Shown in pieces: positions 52,022 to 60,600 of a stretch of 64,000 nucleotides of DNA. Every line of letters begins with the position of its first letter. Within the stretch, counting starts at the first letter, position 1. Under the pieces are notes generated by a model. That model was not told the origin of the DNA, made no database searches, and saw only the letters and a list, made by a program, of their open reading frames with translations. The translations under genes and the position numbers were made by a program. Origin of the DNA: a bacterium (lineage in GTDB: Bacteria; Joyebacterota; Joyebacteria; Joyebacterales; Joyebacteraceae); contig JALGZK010000012.1 of assembly GCA_025774935.1 (NCBI GenBank), positions 1-64,000 of the forward strand, read 5' to 3'.

Positions 52022-52540
52022 ATGGTACTCAAGGGCAAGGCCTGGAAGTTCGGGGACGACATCTCGACCGACCACATCGCGCCGGGCAGGTACTTCCACC
52101 TCCGCTCGAACCTGCCGGAGCTCGCGAAGCACGTCCTCGAGGACGCGGACACCGAGTTTGCGGGCAAGGTACAGAAGGGCGACTTCGTCGTCGGGGGGAA
52201 CAACTTCGGGCTGGGTTCGAGCCGGGAGCACGCGCCGACGATCATCAAGGTCGCCGGCGTCTCGGCCGTCATGGCGAAGTCGTTCGCACGGATCTTCTTC
52301 CGGAACTCGATCAACGTCGGGCTGCCGGCGCTCATCTGCGACACCGACCAGATCGACGCCGGGGACGACCTCGAGGTCGACCTGACAGGCGGGAAGATCC
52401 AGAACAAGACCCAGGGCACGGTCATCGAGTTCACTCCCCTGCCGATCGTGATGGTCGAGATCCTCCAGGACGGGGGACTCGCCGAGCACGTGCGGAAGCA
52501 CGGGGACCTTCAGCTCAGCTGCGACCTGCCGGAGAAGTAG
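52022..52540 (+). CDS. LeuD/homoaconitase-type hydro-lyase, small subunit
   Basis: 172 residues, ATG at 52022 with AAGGAG, 29 bases after the large subunit. It is the swivelling domain 4: FGDDISTDHIAPGRYF, GGNNFGLGSSREHAP with the Ser/Arg active-site pair, and SFARIFFRNSINVGLPAL. TDHIAP is closer to the TDHISP of aconitase than to the usual LeuD DTD-x-IIP. The specificity loop after GRY contains HLRS. Archaeal homoaconitases have an Arg there (YLRT) and LeuD a hydrophobic residue, so a tricarboxylate substrate is favoured. It forms the heteromeric enzyme with the preceding gene. Confidence 0.9.
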   Translation: MVLKGKAWKFGDDISTDHIAPGRYFHLRSNLPELAKHVLEDADTEFAGKVQKGDFVVGGNNFGLGSSREHAPTIIKVAGVSAVMAKSFARIFFRNSINVGLPALICDTDQIDAGDDLEVDLTGGKIQNKTQGTVIEFTPLPIVMVEILQDGGLAEHVRKHGDLQLSCDLPEK

Positions 52541-52576
52541 ACGCGGCGAGGGACGACGCGACTCGACAGGAAGCGA

Positions 52577-52602
52577 GAACGCCCGGAGCGATCCGGGCGT
52601 TC
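52577..52602. terminator. Intrinsic terminator after the hydro-lyase genes
   Basis: Perfect 10-bp stem GAACGCCCGG/CCGGGCGTTC, 6-base loop, followed by TTCTCGTT. It is one of the few hairpins here with a T-rich tail. Confidence 0.8.
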
Positions 52603-52655
52603 TTCTCGTTCGGGGTAGACGCGCAACGACGCAGAACGTCCCGCGTCGTCATCGC

Positions 52656-52684
52656 TTGACGTGACGCTCAAGCTGTGATACGCT
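52656..52684 (+). promoter_or_regulatory. Promoter of the secreted propeller gene
   Basis: TTGACG (52656-52661), 17-bp spacer, TACGCT (52679-52684), 82 bases before the ATG at 52767. Confidence 0.55.
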
Positions 52685-52766
52685 GATTCGGTCGCGGCGT
52701 CTCGTACCGCGGCTCCCTTCCAGGCGACACTCGAACTACATGCGTCACTGAAGAGGAGGCCCTCCC

Positions 52767-54491
52767 ATGCTGCGAGGCACTTCGTTCCGGTTCGCCGTCC
52801 TCTGTGCGGCGGCCCTGTGCGCGTCCGGGCTCTCGAGCGACCTCTCCCACGCAGCCGGCGTCGCAACGGTCCCGTGCCAGGGCGACGACGGCGTGGCGTC
52901 CGTGACCGACGTGACGGACCACGAGGCGGAGGGTGAAGCCGCGTCTCCTGTCGATCCGGTTCCGGGAGGCTCCCGCGAGGCGACGATCCTCTGGCACCGG
53001 CACTTCGAGGACCCGATCTACACGTCCGTCGGAATCAGCGGGGACGCGGGGCTCTCGTTCGCCGGGACGTTTCTCAACGCGCCGAAGCACGTCGAGGCGG
53101 TCCCTCTCGTGGGCGACGGGACCCCGGACTGGACAGCGGGAGGCAACGAGTTCTACGTGGACGCCTCGCGCGGCGGTGAGGTCCTCGCCGCGATCGACTA
53201 CAACGGCGCCGACTCCACGGCTGTCATCAGCGAGTGGGCGCCGGGCTCGTACGCTCCGCTCTGGTCGTACGAGGTTCACCCCTGCAGGTCGCTCGTCTAC
53301 GGCGGCTGGGCGAGCAGGAAGCCCATCAGGGTCTCGGACGACGGCTCGACGATCGCAGTCGGCGTCACCATGCGGACGCCCGGGGGCGACATGGGCAGGC
53401 TGTACGTCTTCGACGCGGGCGACCCGACGCCCGTGGTCAAGTACGACCTCCCCTCGGGAAGCATCACGGCCATCGAGATCACCGGACACGGCGAGTACGT
53501 CGCACTCGCCAGCTGGCCGACGGTCTATGTTTACGACCGCTACGGGCTCGCCCTCCGCTGGAGCGGGCCGATCGGGGCCGGCAACGACGCGCTCGCAATC
53601 TCGGCTGACGGCAGGTACCTCGCCTGGGGATGGTCGACGCTCTACCTGCGGGAGTGGACCGGGTCGACGTACAGCCACCTGTGGTCGACGAACCAGGGCA
53701 GCGGCTACTACCTCGGACAGTGCGGCTTCTCACCGGACGGGAGCTCGTTCGCGGTGACGTGGGACAACGGGAACAGCTACCCGAACAACGTGTGGGTCGA
53801 GCTCTACGACCTGCCCTCGCTCGACTTCGTCTGGGAGTACGACTACGCGAACTCGGTGCGGCTCGGCTCCCCGGCGACCGGACCCCGCCGTGTCCCGCGT
53901 GAGCGTCAGCACGTCGATATCCCGACGCGGCTGACGTTCGCGCCCGACAGCGAACGCTTCGCGATCTCCTCGTGGGGCGGCGAGTTCCCGGAGATCCACG
54001 TCTTCGATCGTTCCGACTCCCGGCCTTTGTTCACACTCGAGACGCCCGGCTCGATGTACGACGTCGGGATCTTCACGACGCCCGCGGGCGACTCACACGT
54101 CGTGGCCTGCGGGAAGGGCGTGCACGCCGGAACGGGAGGGAGGGGCGGCGACCACTACTCGATCCTGATACCGGGAGACCCGTCGGGAGTCGAGCATCCG
54201 GATGACGTGCAGGCGACGTTCCCGGTCGTGCGGAGCTATCCGAATCCGTTCCGCGACGAGACCGCGATCTCCTACTCCCTCGCACGCTCCGGGCGTGTGC
54301 GTCTGACCGTCCACGACGTGAACGGACGCGTCGTCGCGACGCTCGTCGACGGGACAGCGAGCGCGGGAGAGCACACGGTCGAGTGGAACGGGCGGGACGG
54401 GTCGGGGATGCGAGCGGCGTCCGGGGTGTACTTCGCCCGGCTGGAGGCCGGGGGCAGGACCGGCAGCGAGAGGATCGTGCTGATCAGGTAG
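52767..54491 (+). CDS. Secreted beta-propeller protein with sorting domain
   Basis: 574 residues, ATG with GAGGAGG. Signal peptide (about 1-30), an acidic linker, then six or seven WD-like blades. Examples are IRVSDDGSTIAVGV..GRLYVFDAGD, IEITGHGEYVALASWPTVYVYDR, LAISADGRYLAWGWSTLYLREW and CGFSPDGSSFAVTWDNG. The last 90 residues are the FlgD-like sorting domain (SYPNPFRDETAISYSL, WNGRDGSGMRAASGVYFARL, ending IVLIR). It is an extracellular or surface-attached binding protein with no enzymatic motif. It stands alone between a terminator (52577-52602) and the hairpin at 54494-54514. Confidence 0.88.
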   Translation: MLRGTSFRFAVLCAAALCASGLSSDLSHAAGVATVPCQGDDGVASVTDVTDHEAEGEAASPVDPVPGGSREATILWHRHFEDPIYTSVGISGDAGLSFAGTFLNAPKHVEAVPLVGDGTPDWTAGGNEFYVDASRGGEVLAAIDYNGADSTAVISEWAPGSYAPLWSYEVHPCRSLVYGGWASRKPIRVSDDGSTIAVGVTMRTPGGDMGRLYVFDAGDPTPVVKYDLPSGSITAIEITGHGEYVALASWPTVYVYDRYGLALRWSGPIGAGNDALAISADGRYLAWGWSTLYLREWTGSTYSHLWSTNQGSGYYLGQCGFSPDGSSFAVTWDNGNSYPNNVWVELYDLPSLDFVWEYDYANSVRLGSPATGPRRVPRERQHVDIPTRLTFAPDSERFAISSWGGEFPEIHVFDRSDSRPLFTLETPGSMYDVGIFTTPAGDSHVVACGKGVHAGTGGRGGDHYSILIPGDPSGVEHPDDVQATFPVVRSYPNPFRDETAISYSLARSGRVRLTVHDVNGRVVATLVDGTASAGEHTVEWNGRDGSGMRAASGVYFARLEAGGRTGSERIVLIR

Positions 54492-54493
54492 TG

Positions 54494-54514
54494 ACGCGCC
54501 GGAGGCAGGCGCGT
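54494..54514. terminator. Hairpin between convergent genes
   Basis: ACGCGCC/GGCGCGT, 7-bp perfect stem with a 7-base loop, 3 bases after the stop at 54491. Confidence 0.5.
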
Positions 54515-54540
54515 GGGACGCCGGGATCGCGACCGAGCGG

Positions 54541-55608
54541 CTAGACGATGTCGTAGTGCTTGAAGAAGGCCCTGGCGCGCGGGTCCGCGAGGAGCGGCTC
54601 CAGGATCTGGTAGCCCAGGTGCGGGTAGCTGTTCCCCTCGAACACGGTGAACCCGGGCTCCGTGACGAGAACGTCCCACCCGACGTACGGCACGTACGCC
54701 ATCTCTCGACAGATCTCTACGAGCCTCGTCTTCACGAACTCCCAGTTCGGGACCGTGAGACCGGTGGTCCTGACACCCGTGTCGGGGTGATGGTCGAACG
54801 GCTCGACGTCCCCGACCTGCCTGCCCACGTGCAGCTTCTCGAGCACGCCGGTCGGAACGTCGATCCGACAGAATACCCCGCCCAGACCCGAGTTGTCGGC
54901 CGGCATCGATCGCTTCGTTCCGAAGCGATGCACGGCGCACACGACGAACGGCACGTGCTTCTCGTAGTCCCACATCGTGATGATCCGGATGGAGTTCGCC
55001 GAGTGCGGGAAGACCGTTCTCGCGTACTCGTGCTGTTCGACGCGCCCGGCGATCGCGGCGTCATCGAGACTCGTCAGGAACGCGCTCACTTCCGCGTCGG
55101 TACGTTCCTCGCCGTTCATGACGATCCGGTCGTCTTCGGCGTGGAGCTCGTTCACCCCAACGCCTCCCCCGCCGCAGTACGGCTTGACGATGAACCGACC
55201 GCCTTCACGGCACGCTGAGAGGACGCCCTCCGGGCTGTTCATTCGGTACCGGCTGCCGATCTGATAGAGGCGGCCGTCGCGAATGAGGCAGTAGTACTCG
55301 GGGACGTCGCAGCCGTAGCTCGCGAGGATCCTCGTGAACACGATCTTGTTGTTGAGCGCGGGAGCGAACCGACCGTTGATGCGCGGCGTCCTGATGTAGC
55401 GGGCCCAATCGGAGACGAACGTGTGCTTGTTCTCGTCGGTGACGCCGTACCTGTCGATGGTGGCGCTCGCGTACCCCCTCCGCCAGGCCCAGAGCCTCGT
55501 GCGAAGCGGCACGCGGTACACCGCGAAGCGCTCGTAGTCGAGCAGTCGAAGGAAGTTCCGGAAGTCCCGCCCTCTGGCGAGGATGCGGTCCGTCAGGTCT
55601 CTGCCCAT
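54541..55608 (-). CDS. Sugar-transfer-associated ATP-grasp protein, copy B
   Basis: 355 residues, ATG at 55608 with GGAG. It belongs to the ATP-grasp superfamily, of the type found with surface-polysaccharide genes. FIVKPYCGGGGVGVNEL supplies the ATP Lys and Gly loop. FPHSANSIRIITMWD and GWDVLVTEPGFTVFEGNSYP supply the Mg2+-binding Asp/Glu/Asn. The expected chemistry is an ATP-driven ligation of a carboxylate to an amine or hydroxyl, and the substrate is unknown. It is a close paralogue of the gene just upstream on the same strand (34 to 40 bases apart). No glycosyltransferase is nearby. Confidence 0.88.
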   Translation of the reverse strand: MGRDLTDRILARGRDFRNFLRLLDYERFAVYRVPLRTRLWAWRRGYASATIDRYGVTDENKHTFVSDWARYIRTPRINGRFAPALNNKIVFTRILASYGCDVPEYYCLIRDGRLYQIGSRYRMNSPEGVLSACREGGRFIVKPYCGGGGVGVNELHAEDDRIVMNGEERTDAEVSAFLTSLDDAAIAGRVEQHEYARTVFPHSANSIRIITMWDYEKHVPFVVCAVHRFGTKRSMPADNSGLGGVFCRIDVPTGVLEKLHVGRQVGDVEPFDHHPDTGVRTTGLTVPNWEFVKTRLVEICREMAYVPYVGWDVLVTEPGFTVFEGNSYPHLGYQILEPLLADPRARAFFKHYDIV

Positions 55609-55648
55609 CGTCACGTTCTCCGCGAGTGAGGATCTGGCCGTGCTCTCG

Positions 55649-56719
55649 CTAGACGACGCCGAACCGCTCGTAGAACGCCCGGACCCTCGGGTCGACCAGG
55701 AGAGGCTCGAAGATCTGGTAGCCCAGCGCCGGGTAGCTGTTCCCCTCGAAGACGGCGAACCCGTTCGGCGTGATCAGGACGTCCCATCCGATGTACGGTA
55801 TGTAAGCCATCCGCCGGCAGAGATCCAGAATCCCGCCCGTCACGACGTCCCAGTACGGGAGCCGGAGGCCGGCGATCCGCTCGCCGGTGTCCGGGTGCCG
55901 CTCGACCCATCTCGGCTCGCCCATCAGACGGCTCGTCAGAGCCGTGCCGAGCTCACCCGTAGCAACGTCCACGGGACAGAATAGACCACCCTTGCTTGAG
56001 TTGTCGACGGGAATCGACATGTGCGTGCCGAACCGCTGCACGACCGAGGCGATGAACGGCTCGCGCTTCTCGTAGTCCCACATCGTAAGGATGCGCATGG
56101 AGTTCGCGGAGTGAGGGAAGATCGTCCGGGCGTACTCGTGCTGCTCGAGATTCTCGGTGATGACGGCGTCCTCGAGCCCGTTGAGGAAGTCGACGACGTC
56201 GTCGTCGGCGCATCCCTGCCCGTTCCTGACGATGCAGTCGCCTTCGGTCGAGAGGATACTCACGGCCTCCCCTCCACCGCCGGTGAACGGTTTGATCACG
56301 AAGCAGGCTCCCTCCCGGCAGGCCGCCAGGACGTCCTCGGCGTTCCGCAGCCGGTAGCGGCGCCCGATCGGGGTCATGCGGCCATCCCGGATCAGGCAGT
56401 AGTAGTCCGGAACGCGGACGCCGTAGCTCGCGAGCATCCTCGAGAAGACGATCTTGTTGTTCAGCGCCGGCCCGAACCGACCGTTTATGTTCGGGGTCCT
56501 GATGAACCGGGCCCACTCGTTGACGTAGAGCGATGTCCGGTCGCCCTCCATGAGGTTGTAGCGATCGACCGAGATGCCCAGGAACCCCCGGCGCCACGCC
56601 CAGAGCCTCTTCCTCAGAGGAACCTCGGAGCCCCACTTGAGCTCGTATCGGGCGAGACGGAGGAAGCTCATGAGCCCCGCTCCGTACGTTCTGACCGTTG
56701 TTGCCACGTCTCTGGCCAT
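55649..56719 (-). CDS. Sugar-transfer-associated ATP-grasp protein, copy A
   Basis: 356 residues, ATG at 56719 with GGAG. It has the same architecture as copy B: LRKRLWAWRRG near the N-terminus, INGRFGPALNNKIVFSRMLA, FVIKPFTGGGGEAVSIL (ATP Lys and Gly loop), FPHSANSMRILTMWD and GWDVLITPNGFAVFEGNSYP. Long identical stretches across both copies show a tandem duplication. Differences cluster in the N-terminal 60 residues and in the segment after the Gly loop, as expected if the acceptor substrate diverged. It heads the two-gene unit. Confidence 0.88.
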   Translation of the reverse strand: MARDVATTVRTYGAGLMSFLRLARYELKWGSEVPLRKRLWAWRRGFLGISVDRYNLMEGDRTSLYVNEWARFIRTPNINGRFGPALNNKIVFSRMLASYGVRVPDYYCLIRDGRMTPIGRRYRLRNAEDVLAACREGACFVIKPFTGGGGEAVSILSTEGDCIVRNGQGCADDDVVDFLNGLEDAVITENLEQHEYARTIFPHSANSMRILTMWDYEKREPFIASVVQRFGTHMSIPVDNSSKGGLFCPVDVATGELGTALTSRLMGEPRWVERHPDTGERIAGLRLPYWDVVTGGILDLCRRMAYIPYIGWDVLITPNGFAVFEGNSYPALGYQIFEPLLVDPRVRAFYERFGVV

Positions 56720-56912
56720 TCTCGCTCCACGGCGTTATGCGCCGACCATGCGTCGACACCGACCCGCCGTGCGTACGTGCCAGAATCGGGCCAGAGGCGG
56801 AGACAACGCCACTCAGAACACAGGGCTTGCGTTCTGGTTTGCCTTGGGGTTTGATGTGGACGCAGGTGGAGCGAGCCGAACGGGACGAGTTACGAGACAG
56901 GGAGGAGTGAAC

Positions 56913-57410
56913 ATGAAACGCGCGACGGTGTTGTCTGTGCTTCTGGCGGCGTTCCTCGTGGGGGCTCTCGCGAGTCCCGGGCAGTGCGGTCTGGGCGTCG
57001 GCATTCACTACCTGAGGACGTTGGGCGACATCAACGACAACGAGGAGTGGAACCCGGACGCCATCGGCTTCATCGGGTCGTACCAGTTCGGACTCGGTCC
57101 CGTGACCGTCGAGGGTGACCTCGAGTGGATCCCCGACTACGGTGGAACCGGCAATTCGCTGCTCGAGCCGTCGGCCTGGGGCCTCCTCGGTGGGCTCATC
57201 TACGGCGGCGCCGGGGTCGGCATCGGCTACATCGATGGTGACTGGGTCGATGACCCCTTCTACGCGCTCCGCCTCGGGGTCAACGTGGGCCTCTTCGGGC
57301 TCGGCCTCGATGTCTTCGGCACATATCGCTTCCAGAACGCGAACGACCTCGGCGACTTCGAAGCTGACGATCTCAACTCGGCCACGTTCGGAGCGATCCT
57401 CCGGTTCTAG
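56913..57410 (+). CDS. Small outer-membrane beta-barrel protein
   Basis: 165 residues, ATG at 56913 with GGAGGAG; an earlier in-frame start has no ribosome site. Signal peptide (1-25). The rest alternates Gly- and aromatic-rich strands with short polar turns (VGIHYLRTLGD, AIGFIGSYQFGLGPVTVEGDLEWI, ALRLGVNVGLFGLGLDVFGTYRF) and ends in AILRF, the aromatic C-terminus recognised by the BAM complex. An eight-stranded barrel fits this length. Function unknown. A weak TTGCGT-17-TTTGAT element lies in the 193-base interval upstream. Confidence 0.82.
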   Translation: MKRATVLSVLLAAFLVGALASPGQCGLGVGIHYLRTLGDINDNEEWNPDAIGFIGSYQFGLGPVTVEGDLEWIPDYGGTGNSLLEPSAWGLLGGLIYGGAGVGIGYIDGDWVDDPFYALRLGVNVGLFGLGLDVFGTYRFQNANDLGDFEADDLNSATFGAILRF

Positions 57411-57590
57411 CGGAGGGCCCCGGCAGGAGGAGTGTCAGATCGTCCGGGCGCTCTTCCCACAGCGGGAGCAGCAAGAGGTCAGAGCCGGGTGCTCCTCTTG
57501 TTTGGTCGTCTGCGTAGGGAGCCCAACGGAATCCCGACCCGCCAGTGAAACTCGCCGGAGCCGCAAGGTGTCCACGGAATGATGTGCAAA

Positions 57591-57618
57591 GACCGCCGCC
57601 CCCTCGGGAGCGGCGGTC
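57591..57618. terminator. Hairpin between convergent genes
   Basis: GACCGCCGC/GCGGCGGTC, 9-bp perfect stem with a 10-base centre. It lies 34 bases from the stop of the large minus-strand gene. Nothing else is visible in 57411-57651. Confidence 0.6.
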
Positions 57619-57651
57619 TCGGCACAGATGCTAGCTCAAGCGAACAGCCAC

Positions 57652-60600
57652 CTATCTAAGAAACACCACCTTCCTCGAGCCTACCTGCTCCCCCGCCAGT
57701 GCCCGCACGAAGTAGACGCCGCTCGCCACGCGCCTGCGCGAGTCGTCGGTGCCGTCCCAAACGAACCTGTGCTCCCCGGCCGGCATCGGCTCGTCCACGA
57801 GCGTGCGCACGACGCGTCCGGAGGAGCTGTAGATGCGGACCATGACGCGCTCAGGAGCCGGCAACGCGAGCCTTATCGTCGAACCATGAGCGAACGGATT
57901 GGGGTGGCTTGGGTAGAGCCGGAAGGCCGAATGCAGATCGCCGTCATCAACACCCGTACTGGACAGGTCGATGTGGACGTCGAGCCTTGCCGTCACGGTG
58001 TAAGCGCCGCCGTTGGCCTCGAACGCGGCCCACATGGTAACCACGGTGTCGTCGATCGCATCCGAGAACGTGCAAACGAGCGGATCGCTGGTCTGGGCGG
58101 AACCACCTGCCGGCACGTCCGGCATTCCCGCGGTACTGTCACTGACAGTCACCGCGCTTTCGTCCGACGACAGCACCACAGTCGGCCACAGAGCGTCCCG
58201 CCCGCCGTCGTTCCTCACGTCCAGCACGAGCGACACAGTCTCCCCCGGCTGCACGGTGCCATCATCGTTGCCGCCCGACGAGTCATCGACTGTCGTGCCG
58301 TCAAGCACCAGCCACGGAATATCGGGCGGCCCCGGCGGAGTCGTCGTGAACAGGATCGCGATCCCGGCATCGAGCGGCAACGCCTGCTGTGCGTAGGACC
58401 CGTTGTACAGCCACTCCACTCCGACAGTCTGGTCGTGGCTTTCGATGCCGACAGTGCACTCGGTCGGATTGCTCACGGTTTCGTACTGGAAGAGGATCAT
58501 CGCGTCCCCGGTCGGGGTCGGGTGGTAGGTCTCGTTCAGGATGATGACCTGGAACGTCTGGGCTTCGTCCGTCCCCCACCGCACGACCTCGTCGAACTGG
58601 TATACCCACCTCTTGTTGGCGAAGTCGTGCCAGCGATACACGTCGCCACCGGCGGAGGGATCGAGGTCGTCCCAGAACGGGGCTATCATGGCCGGCGGCC
58701 CGTGCAGATCCGGGATGGAGGAGTTCTCCCCGTACAGGTAGTCGCAGGCCCCCATCGCGAAGAACCCGTTCGAGTTGACGGACACGGTGGTGTAATCCTG
58801 GCCGTAGTACCTGACGTTCCACATCGTGCTCTGCGTCACGATGGCGGCGTCCTCGTCCGTGATCGCCGTGATCAGCGTGCCCGGTCCCGGTGGCGCGATG
58901 TCGAACCAATCGTAGGTCGGCGCCGCGGCGTAGATCGTGTCACCTGAGTCGTAGGCGTAGTACCCGTGCTCGTCCGGACCGGTGGGACCCATGTATGTGG
59001 GGTTCGAAAGCACGATGTCGAACGTCAGCGTGTCGGCCCAAGAGTAGGTGTGCCCTTCCGCATCGAGCGCGAGTGTGAGCGTGGCCACGTGTCCGTCGGG
59101 GGCGGCAGGCGACACCGACAGGAGGAGCGCATCCTCGGCGTTGGCACAGGTCTCACCCGGCGGCGCTTCCCCGAACGGGGCGGTCGCCCACGTGACGGCG
59201 GAGAACGAATCGTCGACCGCGACCTCCCCCACCACTTCGGCCAGACCGCACGGTCCGTCGTTCAGAAGCGAGACGACGAGCGCCACCGTCTCCCCGGCTT
59301 CCGGCAGTCCGTCGCCGTCGCCTCCCGGTGGCGCGTCATCGAACGACGCGCCAGCGTACACCAGGTGCCCGGTCACGATCTCGATGGGCGGCGGGTAGCG
59401 CATGCCGCTCTCACCACTGTAGCCGACCTCGAGCGAGTACGATATGACATGCCCCGGTGGGCACGCAGGGTCAACCGAGATCGCGATATCATCGAGGGCC
59501 CATCCGACGGCGCCGGGTTCGATGTCGCCGAACTCGGCCTCGGCGTCGGTGACCGTGACGTACGGGTCATCGGTCACGAAGAGGGCCGTCACCGACTCCG
59601 CCATCACGTCGCCCGCGTTCAAGAGCCCGAGCTCGAGGAGCGTCGACTCGCCAGGGCTCAGGAGCCCATCGCCGTTCCCGCCGGACGTGTCCTCGATCAC
59701 GAGGTCGGCGAACGTGACGAACGGCCCGCTCTCGAGCACGAGGGCGCTCCCCTCGTACGGGTAGCAGTTGCGGGCGGTCACGGTCACGAGCAGCAGCCCG
59801 GGAAACGATGCCCCGATCGGGAGCGTCACGTGTCCGAGGTCGCTCGTGTAGCCCCACGAGTAGACCTCGTCTTCCATGACGCAGGAGACGAGGGCACCGG
59901 GCACGGCCGCGCCCTCGTCGAGGACGGTCACAGTGATGTCAGCCTGACCGACCTGGAGCGCCGGGTCGTGCAGGACGGTCGCGTGCTTGGGCATGCCCGT
60001 CCACATGTTGAGTTCGGGATCGCCCAGGAGCTGCCACGCGTTGTACTCGAGGGTGTCCTCGAAGGTCTGGTGGAGGCTGAGCTTCCCGGCGACGCATGCC
60101 TCGCCGAGCGTCAGCCCGTCCGGCCCGAACGCGTTCCCGAAGAACCCGTAGCTTACGGCGCTCCTCTTGAGCGCGAGTTTCTCGCTGCTGTCGAAGGCAG
60201 TACACGTCGCGAAACACGCAACGGCGCCGCGGGGCTCCTCGGGCGTCCCTCCCCGAGTCCAGTTCTCGCACATATAGCCGTCCTGGTCGTAGGTACCGGT
60301 TCCGCACGTAGGCGAGACGGCAATCCACTGCCTCCAGCCGTTCCAGATGCCCAACGGGTGATCCGCGGGTATGTTGAAAGGGAAGATCCAGTAGAACATG
60401 GCCTGCCCGCGGTAGTGCACGAACCCCTTGCCGGCGTTCCAGGACAACAAGACCGTGTCGCAGCCGATGCCGTACTTCGCGTTCAGCGTGTCCACCGGCG
60501 CGAAGCCCGCCTCCGTGAAGAGGTCGTACAGGTACCACGTGTTCTCGTAGTAGATCCAGTCGCCGTCGTCGCCGTCGTCGCGCTGGCAGAGGCTCGCGCT

